Positions 1 to 6,729 of a DNA stretch of 6,759 nt are shown here, piece by piece. A program made the position numbers and the translations under genes. Each line of letters begins with the position of its first letter. The stretch's first letter is position 1. Location: assembly GCA_945837185.1 (NCBI GenBank), contig CAMAMZ010000115.1, positions 1 to 6,759 on the forward strand, in the 5' to 3' direction. Under the pieces are notes generated by a model that saw nothing but the letters and a program-made list of their open reading frames with translations, had not been told where the DNA came from and ran no database searches. The DNA comes from an uncultured Bacteroidales bacterium. Lineage in GTDB: Bacteria > Bacteroidota > Bacteroidia > Bacteroidales > Bacteroidaceae.

Positions 1-986
1 TCGCAGAGTTCAGGATTGTCTTTGAGCAAAAGTTTGGTAGCATCTCTTCCTTGCGCCAGTTTAGAACCGTTGTAAGAGAACCAGCTGCCACTCTTTTGGA
101 TAATCTCGTATTTCACGCCCAAGTCGAGAATCTCACCTATCTTTGAAATACCCTCACCAAAGGTTATTTCAAACTCAGCCTTGCGGAAAGGAGGAGCCAC
201 CTTGTTCTTTACCACTTTCACCCGTACTTCGTTGCCAATGATATTCTCGCCATCCTTGATGGGAGAGCCCTTACGAATGTCAAGACGTACAGAAGCGTAG
301 AACTTCAAGGCATTACCACCCGTGGTTGTTTCGGGATTGCCAAACATGATGCCAATCTTCTCGCGCAACTGGTTGATGAAGATACAGGTAGTGTTGGTTT
401 TCGATATGGTTGCTGTCAGTTTGCGAAGCGCCTGACTCATCAAACGAGCCTGCAAACCTACCTTATTGTCACCCATATCACCTTCAATCTCTGCCTTCGG
501 TGTCAAGGCTGCCACCGAGTCGATGACAACGATGTCTACGGCAGCGGAGCTGATGAGTTGGTCGGCTATTTGCAAAGCCTGTTCACCATTGTCGGGCTGT
601 GCTATCCATAGGTTATCTACATCCACTCCTAATTTTGCGGCATAGAAGCGGTCGAAAGCATGTTCGGCATCGATAAAGGCAGCAATTCCTCCTTGGCGTT
701 GCGCCTCGGCAATGGCATGGATGGCCAAAGTGGTCTTACCCGATGATTCCGGACCATAGATTTCAATAATCCTTCCTTTCGGATAGCCGCCCACTCCCAA
801 GGCGATGTCGAGCGAGATGGAACCGGTGGGAATCACTTCCACATCCTCCACATGCTGGTCGCCCAACTTCATGATCGACCCTTTACCGAAGTCTTTCTCT
901 ATCTTTGCCATGGCGGCCTGCAAGGCCTTGAGTTTTCCTTCCTGTGCCAACAGCAGTTCGTCGGTGTTTGTTTCTTTCTTTGCCAT
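1..986 (-). CDS. recA: RecA recombinase (3' end cut off by the window edge)
   Basis: RecA forms ATP-dependent filaments on single-stranded DNA and drives homologous pairing and strand exchange in the cytoplasm. In other bacteria it also acts as a co-protease for LexA-type repressors. The 328 residues visible contain the Walker A motif GPESSGKT (78-85), the catalytic Glu of the IDAEHA motif (E108), Walker B VVIDS with D156, the L1 region around EIEGDMGD (166-173), and the L2 region starting at FINQ with Q206 and followed by MFGNPETTTGG (214-224). Spacing between these residues matches E. coli RecA with a constant offset of 12. Only the last few to about 20 C-terminal residues should be missing, since RecA is usually 340-350 residues. 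The start is ATG at 986, with AGGAGA 8 nt upstream and MAKKETNTDE as the N-terminus. It lies 22 bp after the dehydrogenase stop, so it is probably the last or an internal gene of that operon. No terminator or separate promoter is visible in the gap. Identification is essentially certain. Confidence 0.98.
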   Translation of the reverse strand, partial: MAKKETNTDELLLAQEGKLKALQAAMAKIEKDFGKGSIMKLGDQHVEDVEVIPTGSISLDIALGVGGYPKGRIIEIYGPESSGKTTLAIHAIAEAQRQGGIAAFIDAEHAFDRFYAAKLGVDVDNLWIAQPDNGEQALQIADQLISSAAVDIVVIDSVAALTPKAEIEGDMGDNKVGLQARLMSQALRKLTATISKTNTTCIFINQLREKIGIMFGNPETTTGGNALKFYASVRLDIRKGSPIKDGENIIGNEVRVKVVKNKVAPPFRKAEFEITFGEGISKIGEILDLGVKYEIIQKSGSWFSYNGSKLAQGRDATKLLLKDNPELC

Positions 987-994
987 ATCGTATA

Positions 995-1000
995 TCTCCT
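995..1000 (-). promoter_or_regulatory. Shine-Dalgarno site of recA
   Basis: The minus strand reads AGGAGA, 8 nt before the recA ATG. It is the only strong Shine-Dalgarno sequence before any gene in this window. The other starts have A/T-rich leaders, as is usual in Bacteroidetes. It fixes the recA start and suggests that recA initiates efficiently on its own although it sits inside an operon. Confidence 0.75.
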
Positions 1001-1008
1001 ATTCCTTA

Positions 1009-2247
1009 TTACAGTTCCAAATCACCGTCAAAGACCTCGTGCCAGGGCAGTCCCTGTATGTTCAGTTGCTCCATGAAGGGATCCGGGTCGAAGTCTTCAA
1101 CATTCCATACACCCGGTTTGCGCCACAGACCTTTAAAGAACATCATGGCACCAATCATGGCAGGAACACCCGTTGTGTAGCTCACACCTTGCATGCCTGT
1201 TTCGGTATAGGCCTCTTGGTGCTTGCAGTTGTTATATACATAATAGGTGCGTTCCTTGCCATCCTTGATACCCCGTATGCGGCAACCAATAGACGTTTCA
1301 CCATCGTAGTTCTCACCGAGATCCTGTGGGTTGGGCAGCACGGCCTTCAAGAACTGTAAGGGCACAATCTTCACCTTGACTGTTTGCTGTGGATTATCGG
1401 CCAGCGGTGCTTCATAGGTGATTTCATCAATGCGCGACATGCCCAGATTCTGAATCACATCCAGATAGGTGAGATATTGCTGCCCGAAGGTCATCCAGAA
1501 ACGTGCCTGCTTGATGGTCGGGTAGTTCTTTACCAGACTCTCCAGTTCCTCGTGGTGCATGAGATAGCTCTCGCGTGGACCGATGTTCGGATAGGTCAGT
1601 GCCTTATGTACGGCCAAGGGGTCGGTTTCTATCCATTCTCCATCTTTGTAGTACAATCCCTTTTGGGTAATCTCGCGGATGTTGATTTCCGGATTGAAAT
1701 TGGTGGCGAAAGCCTTGTGGTGGTTGCCTGCGTTGCAGTCTACAATGTCGAGATAATGAATCTCGTCGAAGTGGTGCTTGGCAGCATAAGCGGTATAGAT
1801 GCCACTCACACCCGGGTCGAAACCACAACCGAGAATGGCGGTGAGACCAGCCTGCTCAAAACGCTCTTTGTAGGCCCACTGCCAGCTGTACTCAAAGTGT
1901 GCCTCGTCTTTCGGCTCATAGTTGGCTGTGTCAAGGTAGTTACAGCCACAGGCCAGACAGGCTTCCATGATGGTGAGGTCCTGATAGGGCAATGCCAGAT
2001 TGATGACCAATTCGGGCTGATAATCGCTAAAGAGCGCCTTCAGCTGCTCCACATCATCCGCGTCGACTTGTGCCGTCTTGATGTCCATGGTGTATCCTTT
2101 GTCGTGGATGGCCTTGACCAACTGGTCACATTTCTCCTTACGACGGCTGGCAATCATGAACTCCGTGAATATTCCCTCGTTTTGGGCAATCTTAAAGGCA
2201 GCAACGGTGGCCACGCCACCTGCGCCAATCATCAAAACTCTGCTCAT
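1009..2247 (-). CDS. Carboxynorspermidine/carboxyspermidine dehydrogenase (saccharopine dehydrogenase family)
   Basis: The protein has 412 residues and is cytoplasmic. An N-terminal Rossmann motif, VLMIGAGGVA (4-13), is followed by a basic ASRR stretch (33-36) suited to NADPH binding. Family-typical segments include YLDTANYEP (104-112), LGCGFDPGVSG (139-149) and GCRIRGIKDG (321-330). Enzymes of this type reduce the Schiff base formed by aspartate semialdehyde with a diamine, giving carboxyspermidine from putrescine or carboxynorspermidine from 1,3-diaminopropane. A separate decarboxylase, not in this window, then completes the polyamine. The annotation 'saccharopine dehydrogenase' is common for this group, but a lysine role is less likely. 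The ATG at 2247 places the Rossmann motif right at the N-terminus. An in-frame TTG at 2280 would add 11 poorly conserved-looking residues and is not preferred. The gene starts 33 bp after the upstream stop and ends 22 bp before recA, so all three are probably co-transcribed. Family assignment is firm, but the diamine substrate cannot be read from the sequence. Confidence 0.88.
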   Translation of the reverse strand: MSRVLMIGAGGVATVAAFKIAQNEGIFTEFMIASRRKEKCDQLVKAIHDKGYTMDIKTAQVDADDVEQLKALFSDYQPELVINLALPYQDLTIMEACLACGCNYLDTANYEPKDEAHFEYSWQWAYKERFEQAGLTAILGCGFDPGVSGIYTAYAAKHHFDEIHYLDIVDCNAGNHHKAFATNFNPEINIREITQKGLYYKDGEWIETDPLAVHKALTYPNIGPRESYLMHHEELESLVKNYPTIKQARFWMTFGQQYLTYLDVIQNLGMSRIDEITYEAPLADNPQQTVKVKIVPLQFLKAVLPNPQDLGENYDGETSIGCRIRGIKDGKERTYYVYNNCKHQEAYTETGMQGVSYTTGVPAMIGAMMFFKGLWRKPGVWNVEDFDPDPFMEQLNIQGLPWHEVFDGDLEL

Positions 2248-2280
2248 ATTTGTTTCTTGTGTTATGTTTTTGGTTCTCAA

Positions 2281-2889
2281 TCAATAATCGGCCTTAATTT
2301 CATCGGCCTTGATGCCCAAGGCACTCATCAGCGAATAGCCCAGCAGTTCCTGTCGGAAGTTGCCACCCGGAATGGGTTCCATGGAAAAAACGGTTATCCG
2401 CTTATCCTCATCCACACGGGCAAGGATATTGCGCAATTGGGCCATCAGCGCCATATTATCGGCTTCCGGTACAATCATAATGCGTTTCACGGCTTTCTGC
2501 GCACAGACAAACTGCACCGTGTCAAGAAAGAAATCGTCGTGCCCCACCAAGTCTTCGGCAGGATGCGCTTGAATGGTAAATTCGCCTAATGGACCTTGGA
2601 ATGCCTGTCCATGTAAGTCGGGACGAAAACGGGCGGGCAGGAAATTCTGTAGTGCTGTCGTCTCCTTTCGGTGCAAAAGAACAACGGTTGTTTCGTTGGG
2701 CCCGGGTTTCAGGCCACCGTCAAGCACAACACATTCCGCCCAATGAGCAAAGTCAGCGGGCGGAATGTGTCGATTAATCATACGCTCAAAGTTGACCGTC
2801 AGGTCGAAAGCCACTTTATCTATGTAGTCAGCATCAGCGATGATGATGTTCTCGCTCCAATGCGTGTCTGGATACATTTGCTCGTTCAT
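2281..2889 (-). CDS. Uncharacterised Bacteroidales protein (possibly the DUF6621 family)
   Basis: The protein has 202 residues, is soluble, and has no signal peptide or membrane segment. I recognise no catalytic motif. From memory it resembles a Bacteroidales-restricted family annotated as DUF6621, but I could not check this. Visible features are SENIIIADADYIDKVAFDLTVNFERMI (12-38, with an acidic ADAD), a conserved-looking VVLDGGLKPG (54-63), a QGPLGEF turn (98-104), and a second alternating strand/helix half with KRIMIVPEA (135-143) and KRITVFSMEP (163-172). The pattern suggests an alpha/beta fold. The ATG at 2889 is preferred over an in-frame GTG at 2964, because the extra 25 residues would translate the promoter region, including its -7 element. 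It is the first gene of the proposed operon with the polyamine dehydrogenase and recA. Function is unknown, and its position is the only functional hint. Confidence 0.85.
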   Translation of the reverse strand: MNEQMYPDTHWSENIIIADADYIDKVAFDLTVNFERMINRHIPPADFAHWAECVVLDGGLKPGPNETTVVLLHRKETTALQNFLPARFRPDLHGQAFQGPLGEFTIQAHPAEDLVGHDDFFLDTVQFVCAQKAVKRIMIVPEADNMALMAQLRNILARVDEDKRITVFSMEPIPGGNFRQELLGYSLMSALGIKADEIKADY

Positions 2890-2893
2890 ATTG

Positions 2894-2901
2894 CAAATGT
2901 A
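2894..2901 (-). promoter_or_regulatory. Bacteroidetes-type -7 promoter element for the recA operon
   Basis: The minus strand reads TACATTTG, a full match to the Bacteroidetes -7 consensus TAnnTTTG. It ends only 4 nt before the ATG at 2889. No TTG stands at the usual 19-20 bp upstream for a -33 element; that spacer is an A-run. A start of transcription at the normal distance would fall at or within a few bases of the ATG, giving a leaderless or nearly leaderless mRNA. The match is seen directly, and promoter activity is inferred. Confidence 0.6.
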
Positions 2902-2931
2902 GCTATTTTTTTTGAGATAGGCGTAGCTTTC

Positions 2932-2945
2932 AGAGAATTTTCTCT
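2932..2945. repeat. 14-bp near-palindrome upstream of the recA-operon promoter
   Basis: AGAGAA-TT-TTCTCT has perfect 6-bp arms around a 2-bp centre. It lies about 31-51 bp upstream of the -7 element, roughly at -43 to -56 from the expected transcription start. That position would suit an activator or repressor site. Six-bp arms can arise by chance in A/T-rich DNA, so the operator role is only a suggestion. Confidence 0.35.
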
Positions 2946-2949
2946 TTTT

Positions 2950-3009
2950 CAGCCCATTATCCACTTGTTACCCGTGTTGTGCGAAATCAAGATGATACAG
3001 AATGGGCTG
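2950..3009. repeat. Inverted repeat, 9-bp perfect arms, 42-nt spacer
   Basis: CAGCCCATT (2950-2958) and AATGGGCTG (3001-3009) are exact reverse complements, separated by 42 nt. They lie in the intergenic region between the yeiH stop and the downstream operon. On the minus strand the second arm is followed by GAAAAAGAGA rather than a T-run, so it does not look like an intrinsic terminator. It could form a stem in the yeiH 3' untranslated RNA, or be a spaced protein-binding site. Function is unknown. Confidence 0.4.
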
Positions 3010-3029
3010 GCTGCACAAGGTACATGTGC

Positions 3030-4070
3030 TTACAGCAGAACCGGCACAACAAATTTAGCAAGGCAGTAACCAGCCCCGATGAGCCAAACGAAGAGAATGG
3101 CAGCCAAGGCAAAAGGTTTGGCTCCGGCCTTCTTGAACTTTTCAATGCTTGTTTCTGCGCCTAAGGCAGTCATGGCCATGGTAAGGAGGAAGGTACACAA
3201 GGTGTTGATGGCATTTACTACTCCTTCGGGAAGAAGGTCAAGACTGTTGAAACAGATGGCTGCGAGGAAGAGGATGGCAAACCATGGTATCTGAATCTTG
3301 CCGCGCTCCATGGTATCATTTTCCGGATGCAGACGCGCCTGACGGGCTACATCCCAACTGATAATCAGCAATACAGGAACAAGCATCATCACGCGAATCA
3401 TCTTTACGATGATAGCAGCATCAGATACCTCTTTGCCCATAGCGTTGCCAGCTCCAACCACATGAGCCACCTCATGGATGGTGCTGCCGGCAAAGATACC
3501 CATCAGGTCGGGCGAAAGGTCGAAGATGCCGGCTTTATAGAGCATCGGGTAGAGGAACATTGCGAGGGTACCGAAGATGACAACGGTGGCTACCGCTACA
3601 GCCGTCTTGTAAGGTTTGACCTTGATGGCCGACTCTGTACCGAGGACGGCAGCTGCGCCACAGATGGCACTTCCTACAGAAGCGAGCAATGCAATGCCGC
3701 GATCCATCTTAAGCAGTCGTCCTATCAAGATGCCGATGGCAATGGTTGAGCCCACGATGATGGCATCGATGCAGATGGCAGGGAGTCCGACGGCAGAGAT
3801 GTCTTGGAATGTGAGTCGGAAACCATAGAGGATGATACCCAATCGCAAGATGCGTTTTGAACAGAAGGCGATGCCTGGTGTCCAGGTCTCTGGCAGGTTA
3901 TTGCGCAAACTGTTGGCATAGAGCATGCCAAGAATGATACCTACAATCATAGGACTGAGCGACAAGCGTTTCACAAGGTCGGTGTCGCCAATGTAAAAAG
4001 CGGCGCAAGAGAAAAGCGCCATGAGTAGGATGCCATGCAGCATGCTGCTCCTCTGTTCCGATAGTTTCAT
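3030..4070 (-). CDS. yeiH: YeiH/UPF0324 family membrane protein, putative sulfate exporter
   Basis: The protein has 346 residues, the usual length for the family, and is an integral inner-membrane protein with about nine to eleven hydrophobic segments. These lie roughly at 11-28, 38-55, 74-90, 97-118, 126-146, 156-178, 186-207, 219-238, 262-280, 284-304 and 317-340. Family signatures are LSPMIVGIILGML (38-50), the small-residue helix SVGSAICGAAAVLGTESA (131-148) and GSTIHEVAHVVGAG (195-208). Members are annotated as putative sulfate exporters by analogy with proteins that remove sulfite or sulfate during sulfonate breakdown. The substrate is not proven for most of them, including this one. 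The start is the ATG at 4070; no Shine-Dalgarno is visible. It lies 92 bp after the GH84 gene, with a terminator and a new promoter between, so it is probably transcribed independently. No convincing terminator follows it. Confidence 0.9.
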   Translation of the reverse strand: MKLSEQRSSMLHGILLMALFSCAAFYIGDTDLVKRLSLSPMIVGIILGMLYANSLRNNLPETWTPGIAFCSKRILRLGIILYGFRLTFQDISAVGLPAICIDAIIVGSTIAIGILIGRLLKMDRGIALLASVGSAICGAAAVLGTESAIKVKPYKTAVAVATVVIFGTLAMFLYPMLYKAGIFDLSPDLMGIFAGSTIHEVAHVVGAGNAMGKEVSDAAIIVKMIRVMMLVPVLLIISWDVARQARLHPENDTMERGKIQIPWFAILFLAAICFNSLDLLPEGVVNAINTLCTFLLTMAMTALGAETSIEKFKKAGAKPFALAAILFVWLIGAGYCLAKFVVPVLL

Positions 4071-4089
4071 GTGTGTAATGGAATTAATA

Positions 4090-4097
4090 CAAATATG
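4090..4097 (-). promoter_or_regulatory. Probable -7 promoter element for yeiH
   Basis: The minus strand reads CATATTTG, one mismatch from TAnnTTTG, 19 nt before the ATG of yeiH. It follows the GH84 terminator tail by only a few bases. No TTG is found 19-20 bp upstream, so the -33 element is weak or absent. A transcript from here would have a leader of about 10-15 nt. Confidence 0.4.
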
Positions 4098-4104
4098 AAT
4101 GATG

Positions 4105-4142
4105 AAATTAAAATAGGGAGTGAAGCAATCTGCCCCACTCCC
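4105..4142 (-). terminator. Intrinsic terminator of the GH84 gene
   Basis: On the minus strand GGGAGTG (4142-4136) and CACTCCC (4122-4116) form a perfect 7-bp, GC-rich stem with a 13-nt loop, followed by the T-rich tail TATTTTAATTT (4115-4105). It begins 20 nt after the GH84 stop codon. The T-tail is present only in the minus direction, so it should act only on GH84 transcription. Confidence 0.85.
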
Positions 4143-4162
4143 GCTGTTATCAGTTTCCTGTT

Positions 4163-6715
4163 TTATTGTCGTACCACCTCATAGATGTCGGCACTGCCTT
4201 CAACACTCACCTTTACGGCCTTGGCCTCGGGTTGGAAGGCAAAGAAGTCACTATCGGCAGTGGCTGTAGAGAGACAGTTGCCTTTGGCATCAAACTGCTT
4301 GACACTAACCGCCCCTTTACGCTTCAGCAATAAGGTGTACTGCTTCGTACCCTCTGGAATGCCAAAGGTCAGGGTGCCCTGCATGGTGTAGGGTGTGCAG
4401 GGGTTATGGTCGAAGGCTGTCATGGCAGCGGTTACGTTAGCGGCTTCAACAGGGAATCCTACATTCTCTGGTGTAGTGGGATTCACGGTAAACTCGCGTA
4501 CGGCTATCCAGTTGCCCTTCTTCGACTCCAGTTTGCGGATGCGTACATAGCGTGCCTGTACGGGCTCTCCCTTCCAACGCACCTCATAGGTGTTGGCCAG
4601 TTCACCGGTAAGTGCCTTCCACGACTTGCCATCGAGAGAGTATTCAAGGATGGTGTTGTCGTAGTAATCCACATCATCCACAGAGTTGCGGCCTTGCAGA
4701 ATCACAACTTCCGAAACGGGTTTCACTTTGCCTAAATCCAAACCTACGAAATGGCCTGTGGCCTGTCCGTTACCGGAATGATAATAGCTGTCAGCGTTGC
4801 CATCGAGCATGAGCTTGCTCTGGGTAGTGCGCAAGGTGGCGTAGGTGCCTATACCTTTATAGAAGTCAGGTTTCTCGCCTGTCAGCTTCTCATAGAATCC
4901 TGTTGCCATGTCATCCATCGTGTTCTCATAGAACGGCTGCAATACCATCGTTCCCGACTTGTGGGCATTGTAGGCTGCAAGGTCTTCTGCGGTCATGGTG
5001 TTGTTCACATATCCTTTCCAGAAAGCAGACAGGTTGCCCTGTTCATAGAGTTTGATGAGCTCCATGGCCTTGCTGCCACGCTTGCCGAGTTTGCCAAATT
5101 CCTTGAGCCATGGCCGCAGTTCGTTCAACAGCAACTGGTTCCTACATTGGCGTTCCATAATCTCAGGCGCTTTCTCTACCTTGGCAAATTCTTTTTTCAA
5201 CGCTTCGTACTGGGCGGGCGTATATTTGCTAATGCGGAAAGGTGTGGTTTCCCATGACTCAATGCGGCGATAACCTGTTTCCGTATCACAAGAGTGGATG
5301 GCAAAGGTGCGGTAAGCATCGGCAGCCTCCGGAGTCAGTTCAACAAGGCCACGCTCCCAGTTGTCGATGGGGTTATAAGCAGCAATGTTCCAGTTGTAGT
5401 CGGCCACGCCATAAAGGGCGAGTTTCGATGCCTCACCATGCTCCATCGGGTTGCTGAGCACACCACGCGTATCTTTGTCGGTAAGCGTAGTCTCCAGTCC
5501 GTAAGATGGACCTTGCATGATGATATGGCGAGCATAGTCTGTTACGGGGAAGTTCCACCAGTAGTATGCCGGACGTTTGATGCGGGAATTCACCCAGTCG
5601 AGGGTTTCCTTGGTCAGGTCACTACATACCACAGCACCCGTCCAGAACACGTTGATATCGGGGTCGAGGGTGTTGCCATAGATGGCCAGACTGCCCGTAG
5701 GCTTCGGGTTTGCCCACAGCTGAGAGTAGTCGGTAGGACAAACCACTAACGGTGCAACATCGCCTTTGGCCTTGACAAACTCTTTGGTCAGACGGTTGAG
5801 CAATTCAACCTGCTTGACAGGATTGGTACCCTCACCGTCGATATCATCGAAATGGATAGCGAAGGAGCGGACTCCCAAATCATACATGAGGTTGAACTTA
5901 TGAACCAGGTTGCCATAGTCTTCTTCATTCCATTTGATATCTTTACCCGGATGAATAGCCCAAACGAAGTCCACACGGTTCTTTTGGCAAGCCGTTACCA
6001 ACTCACGGATATTTTGCGCTTCCTTGTCGGGATAGGGCTTGCGCCAGTGGGGACTGCTGTGGTAGGGGTCGTCCTTCGGACCATACACATACACGTTCAT
6101 TTTATGCTTGCCATAGAAGTCGATGAGCGACAAGCGCACCTCGTGCGACCATGGGTTGCCGTAAAATCCTTCTACCACACCACGAAGAGGCAGGTCGGGC
6201 CAGTCGTTCACGGTGAGATAAGGCAGAGGCTTCCCCTTGAATCTTTCGGAACAGGTAATGTCGCGAAGTGTTTGCAGGGCATAGAAAGCACCGCGCTCAT
6301 CATAACCCACAACATGAATACCTTTCTTGTCGACCGTGAGTTTGTAAGCGCCCGATACCGCTTTCACACCGGCTTTGGCTGCTTGCTTGCTGCCAAAAAC
6401 GATGTCCATTTTCACGCTGGCTTTGGTGGCAACGTTCAAGAATTTAAGGTCGTTGGCAAATTTCCCCTGCTTGTCTTTAACCACAACGCCCTGGGCAATG
6501 TCAAGTCCCTGCGCTTCATCAATGTTGATTTCGTGTGGCGTAGGGTTAATGACCAAACCTTTGTGATCAATCTTCTTACCGGGAATCATGTTCACTTCTT
6601 GTTTCTCTCCACGCTGTGAAGACAGGTCAAAGCTCTCATCCTGTGCTTGCATGGTACTGGGAAGCAGTGCTGCCATGCAGGAGAGCCATAGTAATCTGTA
6701 ATGTTTCATCTTCAT
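4163..6715 (-). CDS. Secreted GH84 beta-N-acetylglucosaminidase with discoidin-like C-terminal domain
   Basis: The protein has 850 residues. A signal peptide has a basic MKMKHYR start, a hydrophobic core (8-19) and likely cleavage after MQA (A24); no lipobox is present, so it is periplasmic or exported. Residues about 53-170 resemble the N-terminal domain that precedes GH84 barrels (GAFYALQTLRDI, 142-153). The catalytic barrel (about 175-460) aligns with Bacteroides thetaiotaomicron BtGH84. The substrate-assisted catalytic pair D290-D291 is in HFDDI, with G183 and Y185 in VEGFYG, K214 in YGPKDDPYH, Y330 in CPTDY, N388 and D393 in WWNFPVTDY, and N422 in NPMEH. All expected active-site residues are intact. 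A helical region follows (about 495-620), then an F5/8C (CBM32-like) beta-sandwich (about 625-747) and a final beta-rich stretch (750-850). The family removes terminal beta-GlcNAc from glycoproteins or related glycans by retention of configuration. The likely role is harvesting host or mucin glycans, but the natural substrate is not readable here. A second ATG two codons downstream (6709) is an alternative start. No SusC/SusD genes are in view. Confidence 0.95.
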   Translation of the reverse strand: MKMKHYRLLWLSCMAALLPSTMQAQDESFDLSSQRGEKQEVNMIPGKKIDHKGLVINPTPHEINIDEAQGLDIAQGVVVKDKQGKFANDLKFLNVATKASVKMDIVFGSKQAAKAGVKAVSGAYKLTVDKKGIHVVGYDERGAFYALQTLRDITCSERFKGKPLPYLTVNDWPDLPLRGVVEGFYGNPWSHEVRLSLIDFYGKHKMNVYVYGPKDDPYHSSPHWRKPYPDKEAQNIRELVTACQKNRVDFVWAIHPGKDIKWNEEDYGNLVHKFNLMYDLGVRSFAIHFDDIDGEGTNPVKQVELLNRLTKEFVKAKGDVAPLVVCPTDYSQLWANPKPTGSLAIYGNTLDPDINVFWTGAVVCSDLTKETLDWVNSRIKRPAYYWWNFPVTDYARHIIMQGPSYGLETTLTDKDTRGVLSNPMEHGEASKLALYGVADYNWNIAAYNPIDNWERGLVELTPEAADAYRTFAIHSCDTETGYRRIESWETTPFRISKYTPAQYEALKKEFAKVEKAPEIMERQCRNQLLLNELRPWLKEFGKLGKRGSKAMELIKLYEQGNLSAFWKGYVNNTMTAEDLAAYNAHKSGTMVLQPFYENTMDDMATGFYEKLTGEKPDFYKGIGTYATLRTTQSKLMLDGNADSYYHSGNGQATGHFVGLDLGKVKPVSEVVILQGRNSVDDVDYYDNTILEYSLDGKSWKALTGELANTYEVRWKGEPVQARYVRIRKLESKKGNWIAVREFTVNPTTPENVGFPVEAANVTAAMTAFDHNPCTPYTMQGTLTFGIPEGTKQYTLLLKRKGAVSVKQFDAKGNCLSTATADSDFFAFQPEAKAVKVSVEGSADIYEVVRQ

Positions 6716-6729
6716 ATAGGTTTTAGGTA

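Noticed and set aside
805..1359. 184-codon plus-strand frame across the recA start and the end of the dehydrogenase
   Set aside because: It overlaps two certain genes, and its sequence is low-complexity and not protein-like.
2248..2280. TTG start giving the dehydrogenase 11 extra residues
   Set aside because: The Rossmann motif normally starts within a few residues of the N-terminus, and the ATG at 2247 gives exactly that.
1384..2589. 401-codon open frame on the plus strand, opposite the dehydrogenase and the uncharacterised gene
   Set aside because: It is a shadow frame that runs across the gap between two well-supported minus-strand genes. Its translation has no recognisable domain, and no promoter or ribosome binding site precedes it.
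2890..2964. GTG start giving the first operon gene 25 extra residues
   Set aside because: It would translate through the A-run and the TAnnTTTG element. The ATG at 2889 fits the conserved-looking protein start.
3013..3029. GCACA...TGTGC hairpin directly after the yeiH stop codon, considered as a terminator
   Set aside because: The stem is only 5 bp and no T-run follows on the minus strand, so it is too weak to call.
5852..6619. 255-codon open frame on the plus strand, antisense to GH84
   Set aside because: It lies entirely inside a confidently identified gene. The translation has no family features, and the lack of stop codons is explained by codon usage of the GH84 gene.
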